Assembly (NCBI RefSeq): GCF_024166365.1
Contig: NC_064832.1
Coordinates: 39,336,249-39,400,248, forward strand
Direction of reading: 5' to 3'
DNA from: Elephas maximus indicus
Taxonomy: Eukaryota; Chordata; Mammalia; Proboscidea; Elephantidae
Length of the DNA stretch: 64,000 bases
Positions within the stretch are counted from its first letter, which is position 1; each line of letters begins with the position of its first letter. Of this stretch, positions 23,122-34,533 are shown piece by piece. Under the pieces are notes generated by a model, which saw only the letters and a list, made by a program, of their open reading frames with translations, was not told where the DNA came from and did not search any database. A program made the translations under genes and the position numbers.

Positions 23122-23811
23122 TGAAATGTTCTTTTTGATGATGAATGCAATGCTATTCCTCTTGAACTTGTCATTCCTGGCATACTAGAACATGATTGTC
23201 CAATTCAAAATGGCCAATACCAGTCTATTTCAGCTCACTAACAGGATATCGATGTTTATGAGTTCCGTTTTATTTTCTAAGATTTCCAATTTTTCTAGAT
23301 TCATACTTCATACCTTCTACACTCATGTTATTAATGGGTATTTGCAGCTGTTTCTTCTTATTTTGAGTCGTGACACATCAGTAAATGAAGGTCTCATCCA
23401 TGTCATTAAGGTCGACTCTACTTTAAGATGGCAGCTCTTCCTCAGTCATATTTTGAGTGCCTTCCAATCTGGGGGGCTCATCTTCTGGCAGTATATCAGA
23501 CAATGATCCACTGCTATTCATAACATTTTTCACTGGCTAATTTTTGCAGAAGTAGACCACTAGGTCCTTCTTCCTAATCTTAGTCTGGAAGCTCTGCTGA
23601 AACCTGTCCACCTTGGGTGACTCTGCTGGTATTTGAAATACTGGTGTCATTAGCTTCCAGCGTCACAGCAATATGCAAACCACCACAGGAAGACGAACTG
23701 ACAGACGTGTGGGGTTTTTCTTACTAACGACATAAATTGTGTTCAAATAACACTTGTTCTACAGAATAACTGAACAGGTGCTCGACTTGTGTTCTTTCTG
23801 ACATCTTGAGT

Positions 23812-23860
23812 ACATATACATACATACATGCATATACATACACACACAAACACATCTGTA
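23812..23860. repeat. Short (TACA)n/(CA)n microsatellite
   Basis: Runs of tacatacatacatg and acacacacaaacac just upstream of the CpG island. Confidence 0.8.
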
Positions 23861-24169
23861 TATTCTAAGGTGAGTTTTCCATTTGCAATGTAGGAGATAG
23901 TAATAAAACATGTAGAAAAAAAAAAAAAGACAAACGAAGAGGCTTTCAAGTACTGCTTGAAAACACTCATATGAATGCTGTGCGAATGAATAAAGGGGAA
24001 AGCTCCCGTAATCTCGTGTATATTTTCAGCTTCTGAAAAAGTATTTGAAGCAGCGTAAAGAGAACTGTATTATAATAAAACTGAGCCATTAACCAGAGTT
24101 CAGTTAAGGATCGGAAGAGTCACACCGACAAAGGATTTTACAGGGCCACTGGGGGACAAGTGGAGACAG

Positions 24170-24750
24170 GCCTGGTGAGTCCAGGTGAGCAGTGCGGCGT
24201 GGAGGGCGCAGGTGCAGGCGCGAGGAGGGCAAGGCGCGCACCCAAGCCGAGGGCCCTCCCAGCCCAGCGCTCGGCCGCGCCTGCCCCACGGTCCGCCCCG
24301 GCGCCCTCCGCCCCCGCGGGCCCAGCCAGGCCGCTCGAGACTGCTGAAGCGGCCGCTCCGGGGGAAGGAGTTTCCGGCGGACTCGTGCGGTGCCGCTTCC
24401 TGTCCCCCTCGCCGCGCTGCCTCACGCTGCTCGCCCGGGACGCGGCTCGTGCCCCGGATCCCTCGCCGTGCCCTGCAGCGCCCCCAGCCCCATGCAGTCC
24501 CGGCTCCTGCTACTCGGGGCGCCCGCCGGTTGCGGCGGCTCGGCCACACGGCGCGTGCGTCTGCTCCTGCGGCAGGTGGTGCGGGGCAGGCCAGGCGGCG
24601 ATGGGCGGCAGCCAGAGGTCAGAGGGCTGCACGCCGGGGCGGGGGCCGACACAGGTAACCCTGCCGCCCCTGCGGTCCCTGTCGCTTTCCGCGCGCCCTC
24701 GCGTCCCTTCCTTGCTGCCTCGCTCCACTTGGGAAGGATCGCTGCGCGGG
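24170..24750 (+). promoter_or_regulatory. VWA8: CpG island and promoter/5' UTR of VWA8
   Basis: This is the only strongly GC- and CpG-rich stretch in the window; the flanks are AT-rich. It surrounds the first coding exon. No TATA box is seen at a sensible distance, which suits a housekeeping CpG-island promoter. Two ETS/GABP-like cores are visible, TTCCGG at about 24372-24377 and CTTCCTG at about 24396-24402; such sites are common in promoters of mitochondrial-protein genes. No ATG was seen on the + strand between about 24180 and the start codon at 24492, so the first ATG is the proposed start. The transcription start cannot be fixed from sequence. CpG-island promoters often fire both ways, so an antisense transcript is possible but not shown. 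Confidence 0.85.
24492..24654 (+). CDS. VWA8: VWA8 coding exon 1 (mitochondrial targeting N-terminus)
   Basis: This is the first coding exon of VWA8 (von Willebrand factor A domain-containing 8, KIAA0564), a very large AAA+ ATPase of mitochondria with a C-terminal VWA domain. The exon has 54 codons plus one base. The reading starts MQSRLLLLGAPAG and ends GAGADT, matching the recalled mammalian VWA8 N-terminus with a few substitutions. The first 36 residues have no acidic residue and many arginines (R4, R20, R21, R23, R27, R31, R33) among leucines, as expected for a cleavable mitochondrial presequence. The donor is ACAG|gtaacc at 24655, a phase-1 break that fits the exon at 51399. The Kozak context is weak (C at -3, C at +4), but no ATG precedes it in the 5' UTR. 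The open frame also runs upstream, starting from GTG at 24390, but without an ATG. ATPase and VWA domains lie in exons beyond the window. Confidence 0.93.
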
Positions 24751-24754
24751 AAGC

Positions 24755-24905
24755 CTGGATAGAGGTTCTAGCCCTGATCTCTCTGTTAACTGCTGTGTGA
24801 CTCCGGGCAAGACGCTTGCACTCTCTGGGCTTTTAAAGTCTCATTCTGTAACCCGTGGGGCCTGGACTAGGGTCCTAGACGACCTGGAATACTGCTTTTT
24901 TCGCT
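24755..24905 (+). repeat. MIR
   Basis: Core text aactgctgtgtgactccggg, gcaagacgcttgcactctct and tctcattctgtaacc follows the MIR consensus (ctgtgtgaccttgggcaag). It lies about 100 bp after the exon 1 donor. Confidence 0.72.
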
Positions 24906-24938
24906 CCACCCTCCGCCCCACCCTCTCCCTGCTACTTC

Positions 24939-24953
24939 CCCCCCCCCCCCCCC
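24939..24953. repeat. Poly(C) run
   Basis: About 15 C in a row near the edge of the CpG island; likely length-variable and hard to sequence. Confidence 0.9.
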
Positions 24954-25229
24954 CAGAATCCAGACCTGGGTTATATTACGTGCTGAAGATTACGCATTGG
25001 TCGTCGTGAATGGTTGAAAGTGCCCCCAGTCCTATGGGCCTGGAAGCAGTGTCGTACATTGTGCTGGCCAGGGGTGTCTGTCTTAGAAGGGTACACACCA
25101 AAGAACCCATAGTGCACGGTGTTTTAAATGTCCACAGCCTTTCCAAGTTTTACAGGAGTTTACTTTCTTGCAGGTTCACGTATCCTAAGAGCTGTAAATC
25201 GCAGCCTAATTTAGTTTAAACAAACAAAC

Positions 25230-25350
25230 AAACAAAACCCTGACTTTACAGTTTGGGAAGTTAAGACCGAGAGGGAGAGTTGCCTTGCTGGAGATCACAG
25301 AGCTGATTAGTGCCTACAGAAAATCACATAGTCTGATTTCTAAGCTCAAG
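25230..25350 (-). repeat. MIR fragment (probable)
   Basis: ctttacagtttgggaagtta and gatcacagagctgattagtg resemble the MIR antisense phrases (tttacagatgaggaaactg; gtcacacagctagtaagtg). Confidence 0.55.
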
Positions 25351-25825
25351 TGTTTTTTGGCTGTTTTTAGGAATCCTTTTGGTTGTGTGTTGGGGTTAGG
25401 ACATGTGTGCTGGTTAAAGGATGGGATGCATGTTGTTGCTCTTGAATGAATGGTAAAGGGATTCTAGGCAAGATTTTGTCAATGTCATTGTTCAGAATAA
25501 CAGGCAGGTTTTCACTAAGAAATTGTAGGCTCTGTTGTTCCTGTTGCCCACTCCTTTCCCCAATTCCCCAAATCACTTTCCTTGCCAAGAAATGAGTGAG
25601 TATAAATCACATGTATTTCATTCATTTGATCATTTCTTGAATACATGCTTTTTTCTGGTAAAGAGTTGTGATCTCAAATTTGCCTTTCTTGATTACTGTG
25701 ATTTTCATGGTGTTTGTTTTTTATTCTTTGTGTTTTTGTTTGTTGCTCCTTTGTCCTTGAAGGCAGAAGTCAAGGACATCAATATACAGCAATCTGTAAC
25801 TTAAATTTTGGGTTGAACTCTTTGG

Positions 25826-26165
25826 ATTGGAGTCCACTTCTGCACTCTCTAGCTCTGTGAATTTGAGGGTAGGTTACTTTACTTTGTGTCTCAGTTTTCT
25901 CAACTGTAAAAGGGGAATGTTGTTGTTGTTAGGCGCCCTGGAGTCTGGACTCATAGCAACCATACAGGACAGAGTAGAACTGCCCCGTAGGTTTCCAAGG
26001 AGCAGCTGGTGCATTTGAACTGTAGACCTTTTGGTTAGCAGCCGAGCTCTTAACCACTATGCCACCAAAAGGGGGATCAGAAGAATATTATTTTATAGGG
26101 TTATTGTGAGGATTTAATTAGTTAACAGAGTCCCTGGCACATATTAATGTTCAATAAAAGCCTAC
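25826..26165 (+). repeat. MIR split by a SINE
   Basis: 25826-25918 (agctctgtgaatttgagggt, cagttttctcaactgtaaaa) and 26072-26165 (tagggttattgtgaggattt, gtccctggcacatattaatg, ttcaataaaagcc) are consecutive parts of one MIR. The SINE at 25919-26067 sits in the gap. Confidence 0.85.
25919..26067 (-). repeat. AfroSINE with RTE-type tail
   Basis: Tail gttgttgttgttaggcgccc is the reverse of the CAACAA RTE terminus. Body and head follow (catttgaactgtagacc, cttaaccactatgccacca). Flanked by aaaaggggaa and aaaaggggga. Confidence 0.88.
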
Positions 26166-26385
26166 TTTATTCTATATTTTTAGCTATGTGAGAGTTAATC
26201 TGTTTCCTTGGCTTTAGGAGAAACGAAACTAGTTTCTTTTAGGTTCAAATCTGTTAGAACTATCTGGTAGGCAGATGGAGCAGAGTTAATTGATGTGAAC
26301 TTTTTAAAAAATAAAAATGGTTCTTTGTACTTGAATAATATATGTTGATTGTAAAAACATTAGAAATGCAGGCAGGTGTGAATTT

Positions 26386-26601
26386 TTAAGGCGATCCTTG
26401 GGTAGCACAGATGATTAAGTACTGTGCTACTGACTGCAAGATTTGCGTTTCTACCCAGAGATGCTCTGGAAGAAAGGCCTGGCGATCTGATTCTGAAACA
26501 TTAACAGCCGTTGAAAACTCTGTGGCGCACAGTTCTACTCTGAAACACGTGGGGTTGCCATGAATCGAAATCAACTTGATGGTAGTGGTTTTTGGTTTAT
26601 T
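26386..26601 (+). repeat. AfroSINE, 'aagaaaggcctgg' variant
   Basis: Head gcgatccttgggtagcacag, body ggaagaaaggcctggcgatc and end gccatgaatcgaaatcaact. Confidence 0.85.
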
Positions 26602-27735
26602 ATATAGGTATTGGTGATTAGTTCTAAACGCCCCCAAAACTTGTGTTATGCCCAGCAAATCAAAGTAGAGGGTTTGCTTCAAATGTGAGAGTTATGGACA
26701 CAGTCTGGACAACATATTAACTTCGACTCAATCATTGGCTCTGGTGGAATCAGATCACAAGGAATAAGTTATGTTAAACCTGTTGCACTGCTGCTGTGAA
26801 AATGCACAAGGTTGAAGATATGAGGATAAATGCACTTGGAAACTCACCAGAGATGTGAACTCAGATAAGAACAGCTGAGAGCCAAGTGAACAGAAGGCAA
26901 GCTCTAGGTTAACATCAAGTCACACACAGACGAATTTAAAATAACAAGTAGCAGTAAATTGTAATGGATTACAGTTTATGTTGGAAAGATACCCTCAGCT
27001 GCACTCATACCTGTGACCAGTAACTCCCTGTTTTCTCTTTGCATGTAATTGACGTTGCGTTCTGTGCCTGTAATTGAAACTGTTGTCCTCCTAGTTTGGA
27101 AATAGAGCAATAGGGTACATAAACAATACGTGCAGGTTACGTACTGTTCTTATCTGTCCTGTGTTGTATGTTCCCAGAGGGTAGATGTCTTATTTGTTTT
27201 TTATATTCCTTTTGGTGCCTGTCAGTCCTTTGCCCTAGTAAGCGTTCAGTGGTTTACTGTGTTAAAGTTCATACAGAGAAGGAATGGAGAGGCTGGAATT
27301 GCCTTGATGGCTCTCAAGATGGGACCTTTATGAAGCCTGATAAGCAGAAGGAAGAGAGGGTCCTTTATTAAAAAAAGCAAGCAAACAACTAAAAATGCTT
27401 TTTATCCTTTGTTATCAGGTACTATCCATAACTTGTAAATTCTTTATATTTCTTTAAACTTCAATTAAGAATCTTGTCTCTTGGTTTTAGGACTAAAGAG
27501 GTAAACAAGGAGGTTATTTACTGTAAAGAGTTTTCAATAAAGAGTATTGGAGTGTTTTCACAGATGGAGCCAGGCCAGTTGGGTCAGTAGGACTCTTGAG
27601 TTTAAGCAGATTCAGATATGCCATAGGTCAGATGAGAGTCCTGAAAACATAACTCCAGGTAAATGCACACTGGCATAGTTAGGCCTGTCCCTTAACACCG
27701 GTGTTATTAAAAGGGCTCACTGTTTTTTCTTTGAC
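26602..27735. other. Unique intron sequence, nothing recognised
   Basis: No repeat family, exon or stable motif could be named. Small open frames at about 27130-27370 have no recognisable protein features. Confidence 0.4.
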
Positions 27736-28100
27736 TCTTTTATGTAAAATAAATTTGTTTATAAAGGTGTTTTTAAATAGTTTTTATACAAGCAATCTAT
27801 GTTCGTTATAAAAAAGTGAAAAATACAAATCCCCTAAAGTATAATCCTCCCACCTAAATTCATAATTTTTAAATTTTTGGTGTTGATCCTATCAGATTAT
27901 GTATCTATAAAATATATATCCTTTAAAAAAATGGGATCACATCTGTTTTATATTTTCAGCCATTATTGTGTATATATTAACATGTTGATAAATACTGTTG
28001 TACATGATCATTTTAAGTAGGTATTAATTAGGTTGATATATTTATCTATATAACTTATTTTACCAATTTTCCTTTCTTGGATTTTTAGGCTGTCGAATAT
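27736..28100 (-). mobile_element. Old L1ME-like 3' end (probable)
   Basis: Text such as acaagcaatctatgttcgtt, aagtgaaaaatacaaatccc and aaaaatgggatcacatctg follows the antisense L1ME 3' end pattern. Strongly decayed. Confidence 0.5.
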
Positions 28101-28543
28101 TAAATATATAACACAGTACAATAAATATCTAATATTTAAATACATAAACAACAGTAATGTATTTTTTGGTGATTTTTAGATTATATCCTTGGGCTACAGT
28201 AGAATTAAATAGTAATAAGTGACTTTGGGGAGGAGTGACTTGGAAATGACATAAAGAAGAACTGTACAAGTCCCTAAATGGTTTAGATCATAGCTCTGTA
28301 TTTACTAGGTATTGAACCTTGGGGAAATTTTTAACTTCTTTGAACCTGCAGCTGGCTACTTTTGACCCCGAGCACATTCTGACCCTGTTGCGTAGTATTA
28401 AAGAATTTAGCAGTAAAATCCTGGAACGGTTGTAACCTAATAAATTGTTTAGAAGACCTGTATAAGGGTACACAGACTAACATGGAAATTTCCAAAACCT
28501 TTGGTATTTTGTATAAAAAGTAGTCAAATGGTGACAACTAAAC

Positions 28544-28771
28544 CAGTGATTCTTAACTATGGGTGATTTTCCTTCTCTACCCGCCATGACCCCAACGGAC
28601 ATTTGGGAATGTCTGGAGACACTTTGGTTGTCACAGCTGGGAGGGAAGGGATGCTACTCCTATCAGTGGGTAGAGACCAGGGGTGGTTCTAAATACAATG
28701 CACAGGACAGGCTTTCACAAAAAAGAGTTATGTGACCCAAAATGTCAGTAACGCCACTCTTGAGAAACCTT
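28544..28771 (+). repeat. MER20 (hAT-Charlie DNA transposon)
   Basis: Near full length: starts cagtgattcttaactatggg, contains ggacatttgggaatgtctgg, gtgggtagagaccaggg and acaatgcacaggacagg, and ends ttgagaaaccttg. Confidence 0.88.
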
Positions 28772-30565
28772 GAACTAAACCAACTATATTGTCAAAGCTA
28801 CAGATCATTGAATTGTGAGTATATTTCACAGAGTTGAGCATCCCACAGTATGTATATTCATTAACAGAATCTGTAGTCTCTGATATGTAAAGGATTAGGA
28901 GCATTAAAACCACATTTTACGAGAAGGGCTTCCACAGGTGTGCCTGAAATATATAGTTGAGAATAGCGGTGTAAGGATATTGGTAACAGAGCAACCAAGA
29001 GTTAAATAAGACAGTCATATAAGAAGTCTGAAGAATTACTAGATATTATCAATACCAAATAAAATGGACTGTGACAAAGCTATATATTGCAAGGTTTGTT
29101 GATTAAACGTTGAAGAAAGAATCAAGTCTTCTTAGTATACGGCCTGTGGCAATGGCCATAAAGGAAAAGATACAGTTGTAGAAGATATAATTGGTAAAAT
29201 TGTATATGAACAACAACAAAAAAAGTGATCGATGAATCAAATTGCACTATCAAATAATACTTTTGCATAAAATAAAAAGAAAAATTTGCTATATAAAAAA
29301 GTGATCAAGGAATTCTTTTGGCTTAATGAATTTTGCTCTGAAAACTACTTGTTTGATGAATATTTATGATTGTTAGTACTGTTCTGATTAAAATGTTTTC
29401 AGAATACCTTCAGGGTCAAAATGTCCTATGTTCCTCTCTGAGCTTGTATTTGTAAAATGGGGATGGCTACATTTGCTTTGCTTGCCTTTACCTTATAAGA
29501 ATTGCTGTATTAGCAAACATTTGGTTATAAATGGCAGAAATGTGCACAGAAAAATGTATTGATTTGTTCACAGAAGTAGGAAGCCCAATGGCTTCGGGTC
29601 TGGCTAGATCTAGGCAGTTCAGGTGATGACTTTAGGGCTTGGGCCCTCTCTGCCTTACTGAATATGCTTTTCAGTGCATTGGTTTCAACGTCAGGCAGGC
29701 CTTCTTTGGGTGGTAGCTATGATGGTTTTACCAACAGCCCCGGGCATTCATTGATCTTAAAATTCACAGTGTCAGAAGACAAGGAACTTATTTTCCTGAG
29801 AGCTCTGACAAAAATCCAGGAGAGACCTCTTGCTGGCTGGTCTTGGATCATATGTGTTGTTTCTGAAACAATAATTATGGTCAGAGGGTAGAATGTTCTG
29901 GCGAGACTTGTGGAGGGGTTTGGTGCAGGAGTAAAGGTTGGTGTTGGAATGAGTGATATAAACTCTACACTCAAACCAAGTGGCATGGGTTCTCCTCAGG
30001 ATAGAGGGATTCTACTATTAAAAGAAAGGGAAGGAACAATGCGCACATAAAACACAACAGCTGTCCACTGAAAATGACCTCAAATTCAAGTGAGTGATGT
30101 CTGAAGGGGTTTGTTCAAAATCAAGTGCTGTATAAGAGGTATTACTAATTTTTAACTTGGATATAGACATTACTTTTCTAGAAACTTTTGGGAAATTCCT
30201 TTAAATTAGTATTATTGCCAAGTGATAAAATTAAGCTCGGTAACTTTAAATGTGGCCTACGTTTAATTTCGTTTGGAGGGCCTTATTTTTGAATAACAAA
30301 ATGCTATGTTCTTGTAGACTGAATAGTGGTCTTCAAATATTTTTCTCATTATCTCCTAAAAGGATTTTGCAAATATGTGTTTATAAAATTATAAATATTA
30401 AACTTATATTTATAAACTATTTCTATATAATTTATATTTTTGCAAATATATTTTTATAAAAATTCGTATATATTTTTAGGTTGATACCTAAAAGCTTTCA
30501 TGATATGTATAAATAGAAGTTATAAAGGATATTTTCAATGTATCATAGATATTGACATTAAAAAC
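28772..30565. other. Mostly unique; a possible ancient repeat at 29500-30010
   Basis: 29500-30010 has the look of an old interspersed repeat (tttggttataaatggcagaa; atggtcagagggtagaatgt), but I could not name the family. The rest is AT-rich unique intron. Confidence 0.35.
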
Positions 30566-30985
30566 AATTGTTGTTATTGCTAGGTGCTGTCAAGTCAGTT
30601 CTGACTCATAGCAACGTGTATGTACAACAGAAAGAAACACTGCCAGGTCGTATGCCATCCTCATAATCATTGCTATGTTTGAGCCCATTGTTGCAACTAC
30701 TGTGTCAATCCATCTCGTCAAGGGTCTTCCTCTTTTTTGATGACCCTCTACCTTACCAACCATGATGTCCTTCTCCAGGAACTGGTCCCTCCTGATAAAC
30801 ATGTTCAAAGTACGTGAGATGAAGTCTTCGCCATCCTCTCATCAAGGAACACTCTGGCTGTATTTCGTCCAAGACAGACTTGTTCATTCTTCTGGCAGTC
30901 CATGGTATATTCAGTGTTGTTCTCCAACACCATACTTCGAAGACATCATTTCTTCAGTCTTCCTTATTCATTGTTACAACCCTCT
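30566..30985 (-). mobile_element. 5'-truncated RTE, 3' end
   Basis: The tail (ttgttgttattgctaggtgc) is followed by the C-terminal coding region of RTE read on the minus strand, with the 'RRDQFLEKDIM.GKV' block at about 30790-30745. Ends near 30985 in unique sequence. Confidence 0.85.
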
Positions 30986-32096
30986 TTTTAGTCTGTCTTT
31001 GAAATGGAATAAAATATCCTATTAATTTGTTAGCCACTGTCTGTTTTGAAAGCAGATAAAAAGCTCTTCACCTGTCAGAAAATTTGGATCGTTCCTTTGT
31101 CTCCTTGAATTTGTACTTCAGTTAAACACTTCCTACTCATTTTATCTTAATGTATTTTTATTCTTGAAAGTATTTTATCATACTTTTTTGCAACAGAAAA
31201 GTCTAGGTGATAAAATGTTTCTGTCATTACAATTATTAGTGTATAATCGTCCAAAAGATCATCAGTATATTAAAAATTTTGTTAAAAACTGATATTTTGT
31301 AGAAACATACCTGTTGACGGTATGAGTAGAATTTCTCCCAGCTGAATATTAATTAATATAGTTGGTATTTCCCAGTTGAATACTATTGGTAGACTCCAAG
31401 GAATTTTGATATAGCAATATCACTTAGTTCTTTGTGCTAAGTTATATACCAAAAATAATATGTTGATCTATTATTGAAAGTATTGTTTTGATGCTCTATC
31501 ACTGACAGCTTGATTAGGACCACCTTCAGTTTTCTTGGTAGCAGAGAATTGGAAACCACCTGTCTTACACAAGGATTTCATATCCAGCTGCTAGAGTCAC
31601 TCCTGCCTCAATTTCTAGGAGGTTCACTTAAAAGACTTTAGCAAAATTAATAAAATGGCTGTATCTGTTACATTCTTACTTAGAGGCTCCTTGTTTAACT
31701 TAGTGCACTCAGAAAGAGTTGGTAAAATAAAACTATTAATTTCAGCACACGTTTGTCAATATTTGCCAATTGTACTTGCCAATATAATATTATTTGGAGA
31801 AAATATTTTTGCCTTATCACATGTTTAATTACCTTTTTGTTAAATTCTTAAAGTTTCACAATTAATAAAGGTAAGTCAGTATTGTCAAACCAATGAGCCA
31901 AATGAGACTTTCTGACAGAAAATGTATTTTCACCTTTTATTTCGTATGAGTGTGTTAGTATACGTTTTAAGAAATGTTACAAAACCATGGAAAAATAAAA
32001 TATGGACCACATTTTGTAAGCTAGATTACTAAATTCAGTAAAGTCAAGAATAAAGGAATCTAGTCATTATATATTTACAGTATCTATTTGAAAATA
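30986..32096. other. Unique AT-rich intron sequence
   Basis: No repeat or coding feature recognised. Confidence 0.4.
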
Positions 32097-32445
32097 GGAA
32101 ACACTGGTGGCGCCGTGGTTAAGAGCCTCGGCTACTAACCGAAAGTTAGGCAGTTTGAATCCACCAGGTGCTCCTTGGAAACCCTATGGGGCAGTTCTAC
32201 TTTGTCTTTTAGGGTCTCTATAAGTCGGAAGGAAACCCTGGTGGCGTAGTGTTTAAGTGTACGGCTGCTAAACAAAGACTTGGCAGTTCGAATCTGCCAA
32301 GTGCTCCTTGGAAACTCTATGGGGCAGTTCTACTCTGTCCTGTAGGGTTGCCATGAGTCGGAATCGACTCGACAGCACTGAGTTTGGTTTTTGGTTTTAT
32401 GAGTCAGAATCCTCTCGATGGCAATGGGTTTGGTTTGGCTTATTT
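32097..32445 (+). repeat. AfroSINE carrying a second AfroSINE
   Basis: Outer SINE: 32097-32230 (head to ctataagtcggaa) and 32399-32445 (tatgagtcagaatcctctcg ... tttggtttgg). Inner SINE: 32231-32398, complete, with a 12-bp duplication of the outer SINE's own sequence, tataagtcggaa / tatgagtcagaa. Both are plus strand. Confidence 0.93.
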
Positions 32446-33267
32446 GATAATATATAATAATGCAGTTCTTTCATATTATTTTTAATAAAGTAATATTAAT
32501 TAAAGTAAGTTGTTTATGTAATGGGGACTATGATAGAAAGCATGGTTTTTTTAAATTAAGCGTGTATTGAGCCTTGTTGATGGCATTAGGGAATAATTAA
32601 ATCAAAATCAGAAATAAATTCATCAATTTCTTTAGACACTGAGCAAACATTTGACATTTTATTTAGTGAAATTAAAAACTAATTGGTTCAGCAGCTGGCA
32701 TATAATTTTTTTATAATAAGAGTTAGGAAGTAGAAACATTTTATAAGATGAGGAATGACTAATTGGAACACGTATTTCATGGTATAATTTGTTTGAAAAT
32801 GAGTTTTTAACTGTCTTATTGAAAGATGTGTCTGATCTGAAAGAAACATTTAAATGTTTTCTGTGTGATGTTTATCCAATATCTTGTGGAAAATTTGGTA
32901 GCACTGAAAACCATTTTAGGTATAGTCAAATAAGCATCAATAAATGTGTACTGCTTGAGGTGTTCAGAGGTGCTTTTTTTTTTTTTTTCTTCAGCTAATG
33001 ACATGTTCTCAAGATAAGAACTGAGAAAACCTGGAAGATTTGGCTTGCCTCTAAGTGTATGAAAAAGCCATTTCTACCTCAATTTTTGCAGTTTTGCTTT
33101 GCTCTTTGAGCTCTCCCATCTTGGGTTATTTTGAAAATACTCTCATTTTCCCACTCTGCAAGATACTATACCTGACACAGGCCAACACAGACTAAAATAT
33201 TCTAGTCAGTTCTAAATAGGTATACTTCACTTTATATATATACATATATATTAAAAAAAAAAAAAAA
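32446..33267. other. Unique AT-rich intron sequence
   Basis: No gene. The open frame at 32789-32998 ends in a run of F codons from a T-tract and shows no known domain. Confidence 0.4.
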
Positions 33268-33362
33268 AACCGTTGCCATCAAGTCGGTTCCAACTCACAG
33301 CGACCCTAAAGGACAGAGTGGAACTGCCCTATAGGGTTTCCATATATATATATATTTATATA
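33228..33362. repeat. AT microsatellite split by a short AfroSINE (minus)
   Basis: The SINE 3' part (33268-33343: aaccgttgccatcaagtcgg ... ccctatagggtttc) is embedded in tatatata repeats on both sides, consistent with insertion into an AT run. Confidence 0.8.
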
Positions 33363-34533
33363 TAGAATTTATTTTACTTTTGTTGTTGAGAATATCCACA
33401 GCAGGACAAACACCAGCTCAACAACTTCTATGTGTACAGTTCAGTGACATGAATTATATTCTTCAGGTTGTGCAATATTCTCACCCTCTACACTTCACTC
33501 TTAATATAAGTGTGTAAGACATGGAAAAACAAGTCCTAGGCAGGCTTATGTTGATTTGAATAATTTTTAAAGGAGGCTTACCCCAGATCATAATTTAATA
33601 TGTCCCCTTGTTTGGTGCCCAGGAGCAGTGCATCAAGTTAAAATAAGTGAGGGAAGGGCTATCCTGCCAGTGCCTATGGGAATGGAGAAACTACAGGCCA
33701 GTTCTCGGTCAGATCCGTTTTAGGGAAGAACACATGGAAATGAGAATCTGAAAACTGACCCGCTTAAGACTGCCATACTCTTGGAAAGTGTTCAGGTACC
33801 CTAATTCAGAGACCACTGTTGTGGAGGAGACATAGTCAATCATTGTAACATAGTGTGAACAATGCTGTTACAGAACCATAAGCCAGGTACCATGCTAGCA
33901 GAAAGATGGGAATGGAGTGGAAGTGGAGATGGTGCTGAAGTTAAGAAGGGTCAGGAGGGAGATGAAGATATTTGGGTAGTAGTTGTGAGTTGTGTAAAGT
34001 GAAAATACTGTGAGAGATGTGGAAGGCCTTCGGGGATGAGGGAATAAAGTATCAAGACAGGAAAGAAACAAAACAACGTTAGGTTGCCGAGTTGAGAGGT
34101 AAGGCCTGAGAGGACATGAGCTAGACTGTAGAATCCACTATGTCCAAGAGTTTGTCCTTTATCCTGTGTTTTTTTTTCAAACCTTTTAAAATCTCGTTTT
34201 GTACTACCATTTTGCTTAGTCTTCTGCATCTACGCCAGCTAGGCAGGTTTTTGTAGTCCTGTACTCTCTGTAATTTGTATTGTGTGTTTTCAAATTTCAT
34301 AGTTTCTTTTTCCTTAAGGTTCTGGGATGCATCCCCGAGGAATGGGGTTGGAGCCCCTGCACTTGCCCTTCCCCTCACTGTTAGAAGCATTGCTGTAGGT
34401 AGTAGGGAGTTACACCTTTTAAGAGACAGAATGCAGTTATCAGATTTGCATTTCAGATTGATCACTTTGGGAGTATGTCGGCAGACTGATTGGTGAATAC
34501 AAAGTTCAGGGAGAGAAAGTAGTTAGGATATTG
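33363..34533. other. Mostly unique; part of an unnamed old repeat from about 33900
   Basis: 33900-34070 (ggtgctgaagttaagaaggg; tgtgagagatgtggaaggcc) looks like the same old repeat type as 34770-35110 and 38140-39000. No coding signal. Confidence 0.35.

Larger units (their letters stand above)
19246..23715 (-). mobile_element. RTE/BovB-type LINE, broken by three insertions
   Basis: The 3' tail is at 19246-19281 (minus strand ...cagcacctaacaacaacagc). After an LTR (19281-19862) the body resumes with reverse transcriptase (20810-20316) and continues through endonuclease-region sequence to the 5' end (about 23713, ctgacagacgtgtgg). Other insertions are a MLT-like LTR at 21139-21631 and an L1 at 22147-23121. 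The part between the tail and 19863, which should encode the C-terminus, is missing, so the element also has an internal deletion or the tail belongs to a separate copy. Confidence 0.85.

Noticed and set aside
24160..24762. Overlapping open frames of 60-200 codons on both strands of the CpG island
   Set aside because: GC-rich sequence has few stops. Only the frame starting at 24492 matches a known protein and has a matching downstream exon.
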